Assembly: GCF_000720325.1 (NCBI RefSeq)
Contig: NZ_JOJM01000014.1
Location: forward strand, 74,005 to 138,004
Origin: Streptomyces sp. NRRL B-1347
GTDB taxonomy: Bacteria; Actinomycetota; Actinomycetes; Streptomycetales; Streptomycetaceae
DNA: 64,000 bases
Direction: 5' to 3'
Shown: positions 45,036-54,203 of the stretch, piece after piece
Numbering within the stretch: position 1 is the stretch's first letter
How the letters are laid out: every line of letters starts with the position of its first letter
Program-made: the position numbers and the translations under genes
The notes under the pieces: model-generated
What the model saw: the letters and a program-made list of their open reading frames with translations, nothing else
The model's database searches: none
What the model was told of the DNA's origin: nothing

Positions 45036-46523
45036 TTACGCGGCCAGCTTCGCGAGGGCCGCGTCGATGCGCGCCAGGGCGCGGTCCTTGCCCAGGATCT
45101 GCAGGGACTCGAAGAGGGGCAGGCCGACCGTGCGCCCGGTGACGGCGACGCGGACAGGGGCCTGGGCCTTGCCGAGCTTGAGGCCGTGCGCCTCGCCCGC
45201 GGCCAGGACGGCCTCCTTGAGGGCCTCGGGGGACGACCAGTCGGCCGCCTCCAGCTTGGCGCGGGCGGTGGTGAGGAGCGCGTCGGAGCCCTCCTTCATG
45301 GCCTTGGTCCAGGAGGCCTCGTCGAAGACCGGCTCCGGCAGGAACAGGAAGTCGACGTTGTCCGTGATCTCGGAGAGGACCTTGAGGCGGGTCTGGGCGT
45401 GCGGCGCGATGGCCTCCCAGACCGCCGCGTCGAAGTCCTCCGGGGCCCACGGGGCGTGCGGGGCGCGCAGCCACGGCTCGCAGGCCGCGGCGAACGCCTT
45501 CACGTCCAGCATGCGGATGTGGTCGGCGTTGATGGCCTCGGCCTTCTTCAGGTCGAAGCGGGCCGGGTTGGAGTTCACGTCCGCGAGGTCGAACTTCGCG
45601 ACCATCTCGTCGATCGTGAAGACGTCCTGGTCGGCGGAGAAGGACCAGCCGAGCAGCGAGAGGTAGTTGAGCAGGCCCTCGGGCAGGAAGCCGCGCTCGC
45701 GGTAGAGGTTCAGGCTCGCCTGCGGGTCGCGCTTGGAGAGCTTCTTGTTGCCCTCGCCCATGACGTACGGCAGGTGACCGAACTGCGGGGTCGTCTTGGC
45801 GATGCCCAGCTCGATCAGCGCCTTGTAGAGCGCGATCTGGCGCGGGGTGGAGGAGAGCAGGTCCTCGCCGCGCAGGACGTGGGTGATCTCCATCAGGGCG
45901 TCGTCGACCGGGTTCACCAGCGTGTACAGCGGGGCGCCGTTGGCACGGACGATGCCGTAGTCGGTGACGTTCTCGGCCTGGACGGTGATCTCGCCGCGGA
46001 CCAGGTCGGTGAAGGTGGTGGCCTCGTCCGGCATCCGGAAGCGGACGATGTGGCTGCGGCCCTCGGCCTCGTACGCCTGCTTCTGCGCGTCGGTGAGGTC
46101 GCGGCACGTGCCGTCGTAGCCGGACGGCTTGCCGGCGGCGCGGGCGGCCTCGCGGCGGGCGTCGAGCTCCTCGGTGGTGCAGTAGCAGGGGTAGGCGTGG
46201 CCCGCGTCGATCAGCTTGGCGGCGACGTCCTGGTAGATGTCCATGCGCTGCGACTGGCGGTACGGCGCGTGCGGGCCGCCGACCTCGGGGCCCTCGTCCC
46301 AGTCGAAGCCCAGCCAGCGCATGGAGTCCAGGAGCTGCTCGTACGACTCCTCGGAGTCGCGGGCGGCGTCCGTGTCCTCGATGCGGAAGACCAGGGTGCC
46401 CTCGTTGTGCCGGGCGTAGGCCCAGTTGAACAGGGCGGTGCGGACCAGGCCCACGTGCGGGTTGCCGGTCGGGGAGGGACAGAAACGTACCCGGACGGTG
46501 TCGCCGGGAGTCGCGTTAGCCAC
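45036..46523 (-). CDS. gltX: Glutamyl-tRNA synthetase (probably non-discriminating)
   Basis: 495 residues; GTG start overlapping the FAH gene by 8 bp. Class I synthetase: [13 protein letters not shown] carries the HIGH-like motif as HVGL, and KLSKR is the KMSKS motif. [16 protein letters not shown] binds glutamate and [28 protein letters not shown] is conserved. Actinobacteria generally lack GlnRS and make Gln-tRNA by GatCAB transamidation, so this enzyme should charge both tRNA-Glu and tRNA-Gln. Both occur in the cluster 1 kb downstream. Confidence 0.96.
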   Translation of the reverse strand: MANATPGDTVRVRFCPSPTGNPHVGLVRTALFNWAYARHNEGTLVFRIEDTDAARDSEESYEQLLDSMRWLGFDWDEGPEVGGPHAPYRQSQRMDIYQDVAAKLIDAGHAYPCYCTTEELDARREAARAAGKPSGYDGTCRDLTDAQKQAYEAEGRSHIVRFRMPDEATTFTDLVRGEITVQAENVTDYGIVRANGAPLYTLVNPVDDALMEITHVLRGEDLLSSTPRQIALYKALIELGIAKTTPQFGHLPYVMGEGNKKLSKRDPQASLNLYRERGFLPEGLLNYLSLLGWSFSADQDVFTIDEMVAKFDLADVNSNPARFDLKKAEAINADHIRMLDVKAFAAACEPWLRAPHAPWAPEDFDAAVWEAIAPHAQTRLKVLSEITDNVDFLFLPEPVFDEASWTKAMKEGSDALLTTARAKLEAADWSSPEALKEAVLAAGEAHGLKLGKAQAPVRVAVTGRTVGLPLFESLQILGKDRALARIDAALAKLAA

Positions 46524-47292
46524 GCTTGATCACCTTGTTGGTGAGAGTGCCGATGCCTTCGATGGTGACGGCGACCTCGTCGCCGACGTTGAGGGGGCCA
46601 ACCCCCTCGGGGGTGCCGGTGAGGATGACGTCGCCGGGCAGCAGCGTCATGGCCTCGGAGATGTTGACGACCAGGTCCTCGATGGAGTGCACCATCTCGG
46701 AGGTGCGGCCGAGCTGGCGCTGCTGGCCGTTGACCGTGCACTGGATCGTCAGGTCGCTCGGGTCGAGCTCCGTCTCCACCCAGGGGCCGAGCGGGCAGGA
46801 CGTGTCGAAGCCCTTGGCCCGGGCCCACTGCTTCTCGCGCTTCTGCACGTCGCGGGCGGTGACGTCGTTGGCACAGGTGTAGCCGAAGATGACGTCCTTC
46901 ACGCGCTCGCGCGGGACCTCGCGGCACATGCGGCCGATGACGACGGCGAGCTCCGCCTCGTGGTGCAGGTCCTCGGAGAAGGAGGGGTACTGGATCGCGT
47001 CGCCGGAGCCGATCATCGAGGTGGCCGGCTTGAAGAAGGCGAACGGGGCGTCCGGCACCTCGTGGCCCAGCTCCTTGGCGTGCGCCGCGTAGTTCCGCCC
47101 GAAGGCCACGATCTTGTGGCCGATGACCGGGGCGAGGAGCCTGACCTTGCTCAGCGGGACCTTGACGCCGCTCAGCTCGAAGTCGGCGTACGGGCTGCCC
47201 TTGATGATGTCGACGACGAGCTCGTCCGGCTTGTCGCCCTCGACCGCGCCGAAGGCGACGTTGCCGTCGATGGAGAACCTGGCGATACGCAC
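46516..47292 (-). CDS. Fumarylacetoacetate hydrolase-family protein
   Basis: 258 residues from the GTG at 47292 ([19 protein letters not shown]). The FAH fold shows [12 protein letters not shown], the metal site [40 protein letters not shown] and [11 protein letters not shown]. Relatives are acylpyruvases or oxaloacetate decarboxylases; the substrate is not determined. It is co-transcribed with gltX (8-bp overlap), a pairing I recall from other streptomycetes. Confidence 0.9.
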   Translation of the reverse strand: MRIARFSIDGNVAFGAVEGDKPDELVVDIIKGSPYADFELSGVKVPLSKVRLLAPVIGHKIVAFGRNYAAHAKELGHEVPDAPFAFFKPATSMIGSGDAIQYPSFSEDLHHEAELAVVIGRMCREVPRERVKDVIFGYTCANDVTARDVQKREKQWARAKGFDTSCPLGPWVETELDPSDLTIQCTVNGQQRQLGRTSEMVHSIEDLVVNISEAMTLLPGDVILTGTPEGVGPLNVGDEVAVTIEGIGTLTNKVIKRG

Positions 47293-47440
47293 GTGAGCGG
47301 TGCCCTTTGCAGCTGCGGGGTGGTCTGGTCCTGCCAGTCTATGGGGCTCCGCCCCTCTGCCCCTTTTCCGCCGCTTCTTTCGCCTTCTTCAGGCGCGCTT
47401 CCTAGCGTGGCCGCGGCGGTGCCCTACGGCGCTGCGGGCG

Positions 47441-47620
47441 CTACGGCGCTACGGGCGCTTCCATGAGGATGGTGCGCTTCGGGTTGGCCGTCTGGGTGGG
47501 GAGGTCCACGGAGTGCTCCGGCTGCTCGGGGGCCGTCTGCAGGGCTTCGGCGTCCTCGAGGTGCGCGAGGGTGGTGCGGCGCGGGTTGGCTATGTTGCGG
47601 AACATCATCGTGGACTTCAT
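47441..47620 (-). CDS. Small protein with repeated ANP(R/K)RT motif, unknown
   Basis: 59 residues from the ATG at 47620; the frame is open to an ATG at 47683, giving 80 residues. Most codons end in G or C, as in real genes here. The sequence has two copies of a motif: IANPRRTTLAHLEDAEALQ near the start and TANPKRTILMEAPVAP at the end, joined by an acidic, Pro-rich linker. There are no Cys, no membrane segment and no signal peptide. It lies between the FAH gene and conservon 1. I do not recognise a family. A modified-peptide precursor or small regulator is possible, but no modifying enzyme adjoins. Confidence 0.65.
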   Translation of the reverse strand: MKSTMMFRNIANPRRTTLAHLEDAEALQTAPEQPEHSVDLPTQTANPKRTILMEAPVAP

Positions 47621-48191
47621 CTGCTGTTCTGGCCCTAACGATCGGGGCGCCGCCGAGTGGGCGCCGGTTGTCGGATTCCCCATCCCTGTAAAGCGTCAGG
47701 CTAAACATGCAATTCCCGCGCAATGTCGAGAAGAGGCCATGATCTTCATGTGAGTTTGCTCACGAGGGCATGGATAAATAGGTCAATTCCGGCTGGCGAC
47801 TGGACCTTTGAAAACGGACATTGCCCACCTGAAGCTCTCATTCCGCTCCTGATCATGAAGACTGGGACACCGGCTCCGGCCTTGCATCTCGTACAGGAAA
47901 GTCCGATTTGGGAGAGTTCACTTTCTACGTCTCGTGACGCGACCCTCACGTCCTGTCACGGGGGACCGAGCCTGGACCACGGGCCTTGTTGGAGATCCTG
48001 CACTGTGCTGGAATTCCCGGGACCGCCGCGGGATCGAACCGGCGCACAGGGGCGCAACGCAGCGCCGAGGGCGGCGGGAAGGGGGAGCAGCGCCGGTCTC
48101 ACGACCACCATGGGGTGCCTGACGCCCCAAGACGCCGACACCGTCCTGCCGTCCACGCGGTGGGACGCCTGGTCCAGAGGTTGCGACGCTA
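47621..48191. promoter_or_regulatory. 571-bp regulatory region upstream of conservon 1
   Basis: Unusually A+T-rich around 47690-47900 for this genome and the longest gap in the window. It contains a CRP-like dyad (47749-47763) and must hold the conservon promoter as well as that of the small divergent gene. An overlapping plus-strand frame (47723-48253) lacks typical codon use and was not accepted. Confidence 0.45.
47749..47763. promoter_or_regulatory. CRP-like dyad TGTGA-N6-TCAC
   Basis: TGTGAGTTTGCTCAC contains GTGAG-TTTG-CTCAC as a perfect inverted repeat and matches the TGTGA-N6-TCACA consensus of CRP family proteins in all but the last base. It lies about 430 bp upstream of cvnA1 and 130 bp upstream of the small divergent gene. 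Confidence 0.5.
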
Positions 48192-51100
48192 GTGCAGGGA
48201 CGTTTCAAGAGGGATGGCAGCGCTGCGGCGGAGCCGGAGCGCGGCGGAAGTGACCGCGGCTCCTCGGCCCAGCACGCCCAGAACCCCGCATCGGTACAGT
48301 CCGGTGACGGCGGCCCCGGAGCCGCTCGCCCGGGCGCGCCGGGCGGCAGTCTGCCCGCGGACGAGACGAAGGCGAAGGGCGCCAAGACACCCCCCGGTCC
48401 CGGCCCTCGAATAGCCCTGCGCAACTGGCGCATCTCGACCCGACTGGTCTCGCTCCTCGCGCTCCCCGTCATCACGGCGACCTCTCTCGGCGCCCTGCGC
48501 ATCAACTCGTCGATGGACGAGATCCAGCAGCTCGACAACATGAAGCTGCTGACCGATCTGACGGAGGACGCCACCCGTCTGGCCGTCGCGCTCCAGGAGG
48601 AGCGCGACCAGTCGGCGGGCCCGCTCTCGCACGGCGCGAGCGACACCGACTTCACCGTCAAGAGCGTGCGCGAGAAGACGGACCGCGCGTACAAGAACTT
48701 CCTGTCGGGCACCCAGGACGTCGACGACAACGACGGCGACAAGGGCTTCCTCGGCATCCGGCAGAACACGGTCCAGATCACCCGCCAGCTGCAGAAGATC
48801 AAGGACGTCCGCCGGGACGCCTATCAGAAGGACGTCCCGTCCTCGCAGACGGTCGACGGCTACAGCCAGCTGATCCAGCAGCTCCTCGCGCTCTCCGAGG
48901 ACATGGCGCAGGCGACCAGCAACCCGGACATGATCCAGCGCACCCGCGCCCTGGCGGCCTTCTCCTCCGCCAAGGAGTTCGCGTCCGTCCAGCGAGCCGT
49001 CATCGCGGCCGCGCTCCCGGCGAACAACCGCGAGTTCGGCAAGCTCTCCGACCTCGACCGCCGCTACGCCCTCACCGCGTTCGAGAAGGAGACGGACGAG
49101 CTCCAGTCCTTCAACCGGATCTACGTCGGCAACGGCGCGAAGCTGCTCGCCCCCATCAGCCGCGGCAACCAGACGATCCAGGGCGCCGACGCCTACGCCC
49201 AGCGCGTCCTCGAACAGCCCAACGGCATCAAGCTCCGCGGCAAGCGCTCCTACAAGGACTGGGTGGACGACGACTCCACCAAGATCCAGGAGATGGGCAA
49301 GATCGAGCTGACGCTGCTCGACGAGATGGAGCAGAAGGCCCGCTCGCTGCGGAACGAGTCCGAGCAGCAGGCGATCCTGAACGGTGCGCTCATCCTGCTG
49401 GTGCTCGGCGTCTCGCTCGTCGGCGCCTTCGTCGTGGCCCGGTCCATGATCCGCTCGCTTCGCCGGCTCCAGGACACCGCCACCAAGGTCGCCCAGGACC
49501 GCCTGCCCGAGCTGGTCAAGCAGCTCTCCGAGTCCGACCCGCAGGACGTCGACACGTCCGTGGAGTCCGTCGGTGTGCACTCCCGGGACGAGATCGGCCA
49601 GGTGGCCGCGGCCTTCGACGACGTGCACCGCGAGGCGGTCCGCCTCGCCGCCGAGCAGGCCCTCCTCCGGGGCAACGTCAACGCGATGTTCACCAACCTC
49701 TCGCGCCGTTCCCAGGGCCTCATCCAGCGTCAGCTCTCGCTCATCTCCGAACTGGAGTCCCGCGAGGCCGACCCGGACCAGCTGTCCTCGCTCTTCAAGC
49801 TCGACCACCTCGCGACCCGCATGCGCCGTAACGGTGAGAACCTCCTCGTTCTCGCCGGTGAGGAGCCCGGCCGCCGCTGGACGCGGCCCGTGCCGCTCGT
49901 CGACGTGCTCCGTGCCGCCGCCTCCGAGGTGGAGCAGTACGAGCGCATCGAGCTGTCCTCGGTGCCCGCCACCGACGTCGCCGGGCGCGTCGTCAACGAC
50001 CTCGTGCACCTCCTCGCCGAGCTGCTCGAGAACGCGACCTCGTTCTCCTCGCCGCAGACCAAGGTCAAGGTGACCGGTCACGCGCTGCCCGACGGCCGCG
50101 TGCTCATCGAGATCCACGACACCGGCATCGGCCTCTCCCCCGAGGACCTCGCCGCGATCAACGAGCGGCTCGCGTCGCCGCCCACCGTGGACGTCTCCGT
50201 CTCCCGCCGCATGGGTCTGTTCGTGGTCGGCCGCCTCTCGCAGCGCCACGGCATCCGCATCCAGCTGCGGCCCTCCGACTCCGGCGGTACGACGGCGCTC
50301 GTCATGCTGCCCGTCGACGTCGCCCAGGGCGGCAAGAAGGGCCCGGGCCAGCCCGGCGCCCCGGCGCCGACCGGCGGTCCCGCCGCCGCGGGCACCACCA
50401 CCCCGCGGCGCGGTGGCGGTGTGGCGGCCGGTCTGAGCGGCGCGGCCCGCGCACGGCAGAACAACCAGGTCGGCCCCGCCGCCGGTGCGCAGCGCGGCCA
50501 GGTCGCGGGCTCCGGTCCGCGCGCGGCGCTGCCCTCCCGCGGCAACGGCAACGGCCAGGGTCCGGCAGCCGGTTCCCCGGTGGCGCCGGCCGGGCTCGCC
50601 GGTCCGGGCGGTGCCGGTGCTCCGGGCGGCGGCGCGCAGGGCGGCCGCGGTGGCGCCGGTGCCTTCGGCCAGGGCCAGCAGGGCGGCGGCCGCACCGGGG
50701 CGAGCAGCATGCCGCAGCCTCCGGTGCCGCAGCAGCGTACGAACGACGCGGGTCAGGCCGTCGGGTCCGGCGCGGGCTCCGGTGCGGGTGAGCAGGGCAG
50801 GCCGCAGCTGCCGCCGCGCGGCGGACCGCGGGCCGAGCTGCCCGGTGGCAGCCCGCAGCAGCCCCGCGTGCCCAGCTGGAGCGACGAGAACGCGCAGCCG
50901 CAGGTCTCGCGCGAGCCCTTCGACGCTCCCCGCGGCCACGAGGAGCCCGAGTCCACCGGTCAGTTCGCGCAGGTCACCGACGACCTCCAGGGTCCCGGCT
51001 CGACCTCGCAGTTCGAGCGCCCCGACTTCGACGGGCCGCCGCCCGGCACGCAGGGCGACGCCCAGAGCGGTGCCACCGGCGAGTTCGTGCGCTCCGACGT

Positions 51101-52295
51101 CTTCGGCGGCCCCTCCCCCGCGGCCCCGCAGGCGCCCCAGCCGGGCCAGTCGGGTCAGCCGGGCCAGTCGCCGCACGCCACGGGTGAGTTCTCGGTGCCG
51201 CGCCCGCCCGCGCCGCGCCGCGGCCAGGCCCCGCGCGCCGATCTGGACCAGGGCGGTCAGCAGCAGCCGCAGCGCCCCCAGGCCCAGCTGCCGCAGGCGC
51301 CCAAGCCGCAGCAGTCCGAGCCGGATGCCCTGCCGCCCGCGTCCGGTCCGCTGGACGGCCGTACGCCGCTGTACGACACGCTGGAGACCAACTGGTTCTC
51401 GCAGCAGGCGCAGCAGCAGGCCGAACAGCAGGAGCGCGCCCAGCAGGAGCGCGCCGAGCAGGAGCGCCAGGCCCAGGCCCGTGCCGAGCGGGAGCGCCAG
51501 CAGGCCGAGCGGAACCGCCAGGCCGAGCAGGCCGACCCGACCGGCGGTGCCGGACAGGGTCACCGCCCGGAGCTGCCGCAGCGCGGCACCCGCGCGCCCG
51601 AGCCGACGCGTGGCCAGGAGCCGCAGGGGCAGCGCCCGCAGGCCGGTGCGCCGCAGCCTCAGCAGCCCCAGCAGCCCCAGCAGCCCCAGCAGCCCCAGCA
51701 GCAGGCTCCGCAGCGCGGCCCCCGGCTCCCCCGGCGGGAACCGCAGCTTCCGCAGCGCGAGCCGCAGCGCCCGCTCGGCAACCCCCGCCCCCAGGGCACG
51801 CGCCCGCCGCAGCAGTCCCCCGGGACCCCGCAGCAGCAGCGTCCGGGGGGCACCCAGACCCCCAACCAGCACGGTCAGCACCCCCAGCACGGCCAGCACG
51901 GGCAGCCCCACAGCCAGCACGGCCAGCACGGTCAGCCGGGCCAGGGCGTCCCGCAGCACCAGCAAAACCACCAGAACCCGCAGAACCCGAACAGCACCAC
52001 CGGCAACACCGCTTGGCGCGCCACGCCGAACGACGAGCTGGGCCGCCAGGCCGAGCGCGTCCGGCAGCCCTCCGCGGGCGGCGTCACCACCTCCGGCCTT
52101 CCGCGCCGCGTGCCACGGGCGAACCTCGTGGCGGGCACCGCACAGCAGGCGCAGGACAGCTCGGGTCCGCAGGTCTCGCGCGCGCCCGAAGAAGTGCGCG
52201 GCCGGCTGACCAATCTCCGTCGGGGCATCCAGCAGGGTCGTCAGGCCGGCACCGGCCAGACCGGCAGTTTCCCCACTCACCAGCAGGAGCGTTAG
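48192..52295 (+). CDS. cvnA1: Conservon 1 sensor: membrane histidine-kinase-like protein CvnA
   Basis: 1367 residues; GTG start without a clear Shine-Dalgarno. A cytoplasmic N-terminus (1-80) precedes the first membrane helix at 84-103. An extracytoplasmic helical sensor, similar to nitrate/nitrite-sensing (NIT) domains, extends to about 395, followed by a second helix (397-419) and HAMP. The ATPase domain has N box ELLENATSFSSP near 610 and G1 box IHDTGIGLS near 640, but no convincing phospho-acceptor H box. From about 710 a 650-residue low-complexity tail follows (GGP, QQP, QHGQ repeats), ending GRLTNLRRGIQQGRQ. CvnA sensors act with the B, C and D proteins as a G-protein-coupled-like complex at the membrane. 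Confidence 0.93.
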   Translation: MQGRFKRDGSAAAEPERGGSDRGSSAQHAQNPASVQSGDGGPGAARPGAPGGSLPADETKAKGAKTPPGPGPRIALRNWRISTRLVSLLALPVITATSLGALRINSSMDEIQQLDNMKLLTDLTEDATRLAVALQEERDQSAGPLSHGASDTDFTVKSVREKTDRAYKNFLSGTQDVDDNDGDKGFLGIRQNTVQITRQLQKIKDVRRDAYQKDVPSSQTVDGYSQLIQQLLALSEDMAQATSNPDMIQRTRALAAFSSAKEFASVQRAVIAAALPANNREFGKLSDLDRRYALTAFEKETDELQSFNRIYVGNGAKLLAPISRGNQTIQGADAYAQRVLEQPNGIKLRGKRSYKDWVDDDSTKIQEMGKIELTLLDEMEQKARSLRNESEQQAILNGALILLVLGVSLVGAFVVARSMIRSLRRLQDTATKVAQDRLPELVKQLSESDPQDVDTSVESVGVHSRDEIGQVAAAFDDVHREAVRLAAEQALLRGNVNAMFTNLSRRSQGLIQRQLSLISELESREADPDQLSSLFKLDHLATRMRRNGENLLVLAGEEPGRRWTRPVPLVDVLRAAASEVEQYERIELSSVPATDVAGRVVNDLVHLLAELLENATSFSSPQTKVKVTGHALPDGRVLIEIHDTGIGLSPEDLAAINERLASPPTVDVSVSRRMGLFVVGRLSQRHGIRIQLRPSDSGGTTALVMLPVDVAQGGKKGPGQPGAPAPTGGPAAAGTTTPRRGGGVAAGLSGAARARQNNQVGPAAGAQRGQVAGSGPRAALPSRGNGNGQGPAAGSPVAPAGLAGPGGAGAPGGGAQGGRGGAGAFGQGQQGGGRTGASSMPQPPVPQQRTNDAGQAVGSGAGSGAGEQGRPQLPPRGGPRAELPGGSPQQPRVPSWSDENAQPQVSREPFDAPRGHEEPESTGQFAQVTDDLQGPGSTSQFERPDFDGPPPGTQGDAQSGATGEFVRSDVFGGPSPAAPQAPQPGQSGQPGQSPHATGEFSVPRPPAPRRGQAPRADLDQGGQQQPQRPQAQLPQAPKPQQSEPDALPPASGPLDGRTPLYDTLETNWFSQQAQQQAEQQERAQQERAEQERQAQARAERERQQAERNRQAEQADPTGGAGQGHRPELPQRGTRAPEPTRGQEPQGQRPQAGAPQPQQPQQPQQPQQPQQQAPQRGPRLPRREPQLPQREPQRPLGNPRPQGTRPPQQSPGTPQQQRPGGTQTPNQHGQHPQHGQHGQPHSQHGQHGQPGQGVPQHQQNHQNPQNPNSTTGNTAWRATPNDELGRQAERVRQPSAGGVTTSGLPRRVPRANLVAGTAQQAQDSSGPQVSRAPEEVRGRLTNLRRGIQQGRQAGTGQTGSFPTHQQER

Positions 52296-52718
52296 TTGAG
52301 TCCGATGAGCCAGGCGGCACAGAACCTGAACTGGTTGATCACCAACTTCGTGGAGAACACCCCCGGGGTGTCCCACACGGTCGTGGTCTCCGCCGACGGC
52401 CTGCTTCTCGCGATGTCCGAGGGCTTTCCGCGCGACCGCGCCGACCAGCTCGCGGCCGTCGCCTCCGGCCTGACCTCCCTCACCGCCGGGGCCTCCCGGA
52501 TCTTCGAGGGCGGTGCGGTCACCCAGACCGTCGTGGAGATGGAGCGCGGCTTCCTGTTCCTCATGTCCATCTCCGACGGCTCGTCCCTGGCCGTGCTCGC
52601 GCACCCGGAGTGCGACATCGGCCTCGTCGGGTACGAGATGGCGCTGCTCGTCGACCGTGCGGGCACCGTCCTCACCCCGGACCTGCGCGCCGAGCTCCAG
52701 GGCAGCCTGCTGCACTAG
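52296..52718 (+). CDS. cvnB1: Conservon 1 roadblock/LC7 protein CvnB
   Basis: 140 residues; the TTG at 52296 follows the cvnA1 stop directly and has AGGAG 6-7 bp upstream; the ATG at 52305 is an alternative. Roadblock/LC7 fold: LNWLITNFVENTPGVSHTVVVSADGLLLAMSEG ... GFLFLMSISDGSSLAVLAHPECDIGLVGYEM. By analogy with MglB it may act as a GTPase-activating or scaffold protein for CvnD. It differs from CvnB2 at only five of 140 positions by eye. Confidence 0.94.
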   Translation: MSPMSQAAQNLNWLITNFVENTPGVSHTVVVSADGLLLAMSEGFPRDRADQLAAVASGLTSLTAGASRIFEGGAVTQTVVEMERGFLFLMSISDGSSLAVLAHPECDIGLVGYEMALLVDRAGTVLTPDLRAELQGSLLH

Positions 52719-52874
52719 CCGACGCGCGGGCCAGGCCCGCCGCAGCCCCTGCCGCCCCACCGGCCGGGGACGTCCGACCGCACGCAACCACCCACCGTCC
52801 GGCCGCCACTCATGCCCCCACCAGGCTGACGTCAGACGGAACGCAGACGAACTGCTGTCCCGCCCGGAGGATCC

Positions 52875-53279
52875 ATGAACCCGCCCACCGCCTCTCATGA
52901 CCCGTACGGCGCCCAAGCCGGTTACGGCTATGAGGGTGACCAGCCGCTGGTGCGCCCGTACGCGATGACCGGTGGCCGGACCAGGCCCCGCTACCAGCTC
53001 GCGATCGAGGCGCTGGTCAGCACCACGGCGGACCCGGCCCAGCTGATGGGGCTGCTCCCCGAGCACCAGCGGATCTGCCACCTGTGCCGCGAGGTCAAGT
53101 CGGTGGCCGAGGTGTCCGCGCTGCTCTCGATGCCGCTCGGCGTCGCCCGCATCCTGGTGGCCGACCTGGCCGAGGCCGGGCTCGTCGCGATCCACCAGCC
53201 CGGCGGCGACGAGAACACCGGTGGCCAGCCTGACGTGACTCTGCTCGAAAGGGTGCTCAGTGGACTTCGCAAGCTCTAG
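52875..53279 (+). CDS. cvnC1: Conservon 1 DUF742 protein CvnC
   Basis: 134 residues; ATG with GGAGG 4 bp upstream. A short Tyr/Gly-rich N-terminus is followed by DUF742 (LVRPYAMTGGRTRPRYQLAIEALVST ... EHQRICHLCREVKSVAEVSALLSMPLGVARILVADLAEAGLVAIHQPGG ... LLERVLSGLRKL), which contains a winged-helix-like region and a CxxC pair. It is thought to bridge sensor and GTPase, though its role is not settled. Its end overlaps cvnD1 by 20 bp. Confidence 0.93.
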   Translation: MNPPTASHDPYGAQAGYGYEGDQPLVRPYAMTGGRTRPRYQLAIEALVSTTADPAQLMGLLPEHQRICHLCREVKSVAEVSALLSMPLGVARILVADLAEAGLVAIHQPGGDENTGGQPDVTLLERVLSGLRKL

Positions 53280-53862
53280 CGCGGGCGGCTTCGCGGACTC
53301 CGCCGCCGCCGGCCGGTCCACCACCTCCGCCAAGATCGTGGTGGCGGGCGGCTTCGGCGTGGGCAAGACCACGTTCGTCGGCGCGGTCTCGGAGATCAAT
53401 CCGCTGCGCACCGAAGCGGTGATGACGTCCGCGTCAGCGGGTATTGACGACCTCACGCATACCGGTGACAAGACCACCACCACGGTGGCGATGGATTTCG
53501 GCCGCATCACGCTCGACCAGGATCTGATCCTCTATCTGTTCGGGACGCCCGGTCAGGACCGCTTCTGGTTCATGTGGGACGACCTGGTGCGCGGCGCGAT
53601 CGGCGCCATCGTGCTGGTCGACACCCGGCGCCTGGCCGACTGTTTCCCGGCCGTGGACTACTTCGAGAACTCCGGGCTGCCCTTCGTCATCGCCCTCAAC
53701 GGCTTCGACGGTCAGCAGCCCTACACCCCCGACGAGGTCCGCGAAGCGCTGCAGCTCGGCCCGGACGCCCCCATCATCACGACAGATGCCCGACAGCGTG
53801 CGGAAGCAAAGAGTGGCCTGATCACGCTGGTCGAGCACGCGCTCATGGCACGACTCAAGTAG
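53260..53862 (+). CDS. cvnD1: Conservon 1 small GTPase CvnD
   Basis: 200 residues from the GTG at 53260, inside cvnC1, with GAAAGG upstream. Ras-like GTPase of the MglA/conservon type: P loop GGFGVGKTTFVG, switch region around TGDKTTTTVAMDFGRI, G3 LFGTPGQDRF, and G4-like ALNGFDG. There is no lipidation box. It is expected to cycle between GDP and GTP under control of CvnB and the sensor. A terminator follows at 54008. Confidence 0.95.
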   Translation: MDFASSSAGGFADSAAAGRSTTSAKIVVAGGFGVGKTTFVGAVSEINPLRTEAVMTSASAGIDDLTHTGDKTTTTVAMDFGRITLDQDLILYLFGTPGQDRFWFMWDDLVRGAIGAIVLVDTRRLADCFPAVDYFENSGLPFVIALNGFDGQQPYTPDEVREALQLGPDAPIITTDARQRAEAKSGLITLVEHALMARLK

Positions 53863-54203
53863 GCGGGACCATACGGAAGTTGCCGTACATCGCACGGAAC
53901 GATCTGTGTCCTTTGACACGGATGGCTGCCGTGTTCATAACGTTTCGACAGAGAATTCCGCTGACCCCGCCACACATCGCGGTCGGCCGGTATCACTGTG
54001 CTCACAAGAGCCCCGCCTTTTGGCGGGGCTCGCTCTTTATGACCGATTTATCTGAGGCTTACACCACTCCGAACGCTTCGCTCCTACTGTTTGGAGGAGC
54101 ACCACCTGACGTGCTGGAATGCGCTGAACTGCCCAGTAGCACGGGCCTTTGGAGACGACAGCGGCACCAGCGCGGGAGCCGCCGCCGAGAGGTTGTTGGT
54201 CGA
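53863..54203. promoter_or_regulatory. 341-bp region between conservons 1 and 2
   Basis: Contains the conservon 1 terminator (54008-54031) and then the probable promoter of conservon 2; the segment 53870-54060 is less G+C-rich. No ORF was supported. Confidence 0.4.
54008..54031 (+). terminator. Terminator after conservon 1
   Basis: Perfect 10-bp stem GAGCCCCGCC/GGCGGGGCTC with a TTTT loop, followed by GCTCTTTAT. Confidence 0.85.

Noticed and set aside
47723..48253. Plus-strand frame of 176 codons before cvnA1
   Set aside because: Mixed codon use, no ribosome-binding site, and it runs into cvnA1 in another frame; more likely promoter DNA.
48189..53510. Minus-strand open frame of about 1770 codons opposite conservon 1
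   Set aside because: Antisense shadow of cvnA1-cvnD1; high G+C keeps stop codons rare. The Leu/Arg/Gly-rich product has no recognisable domain.
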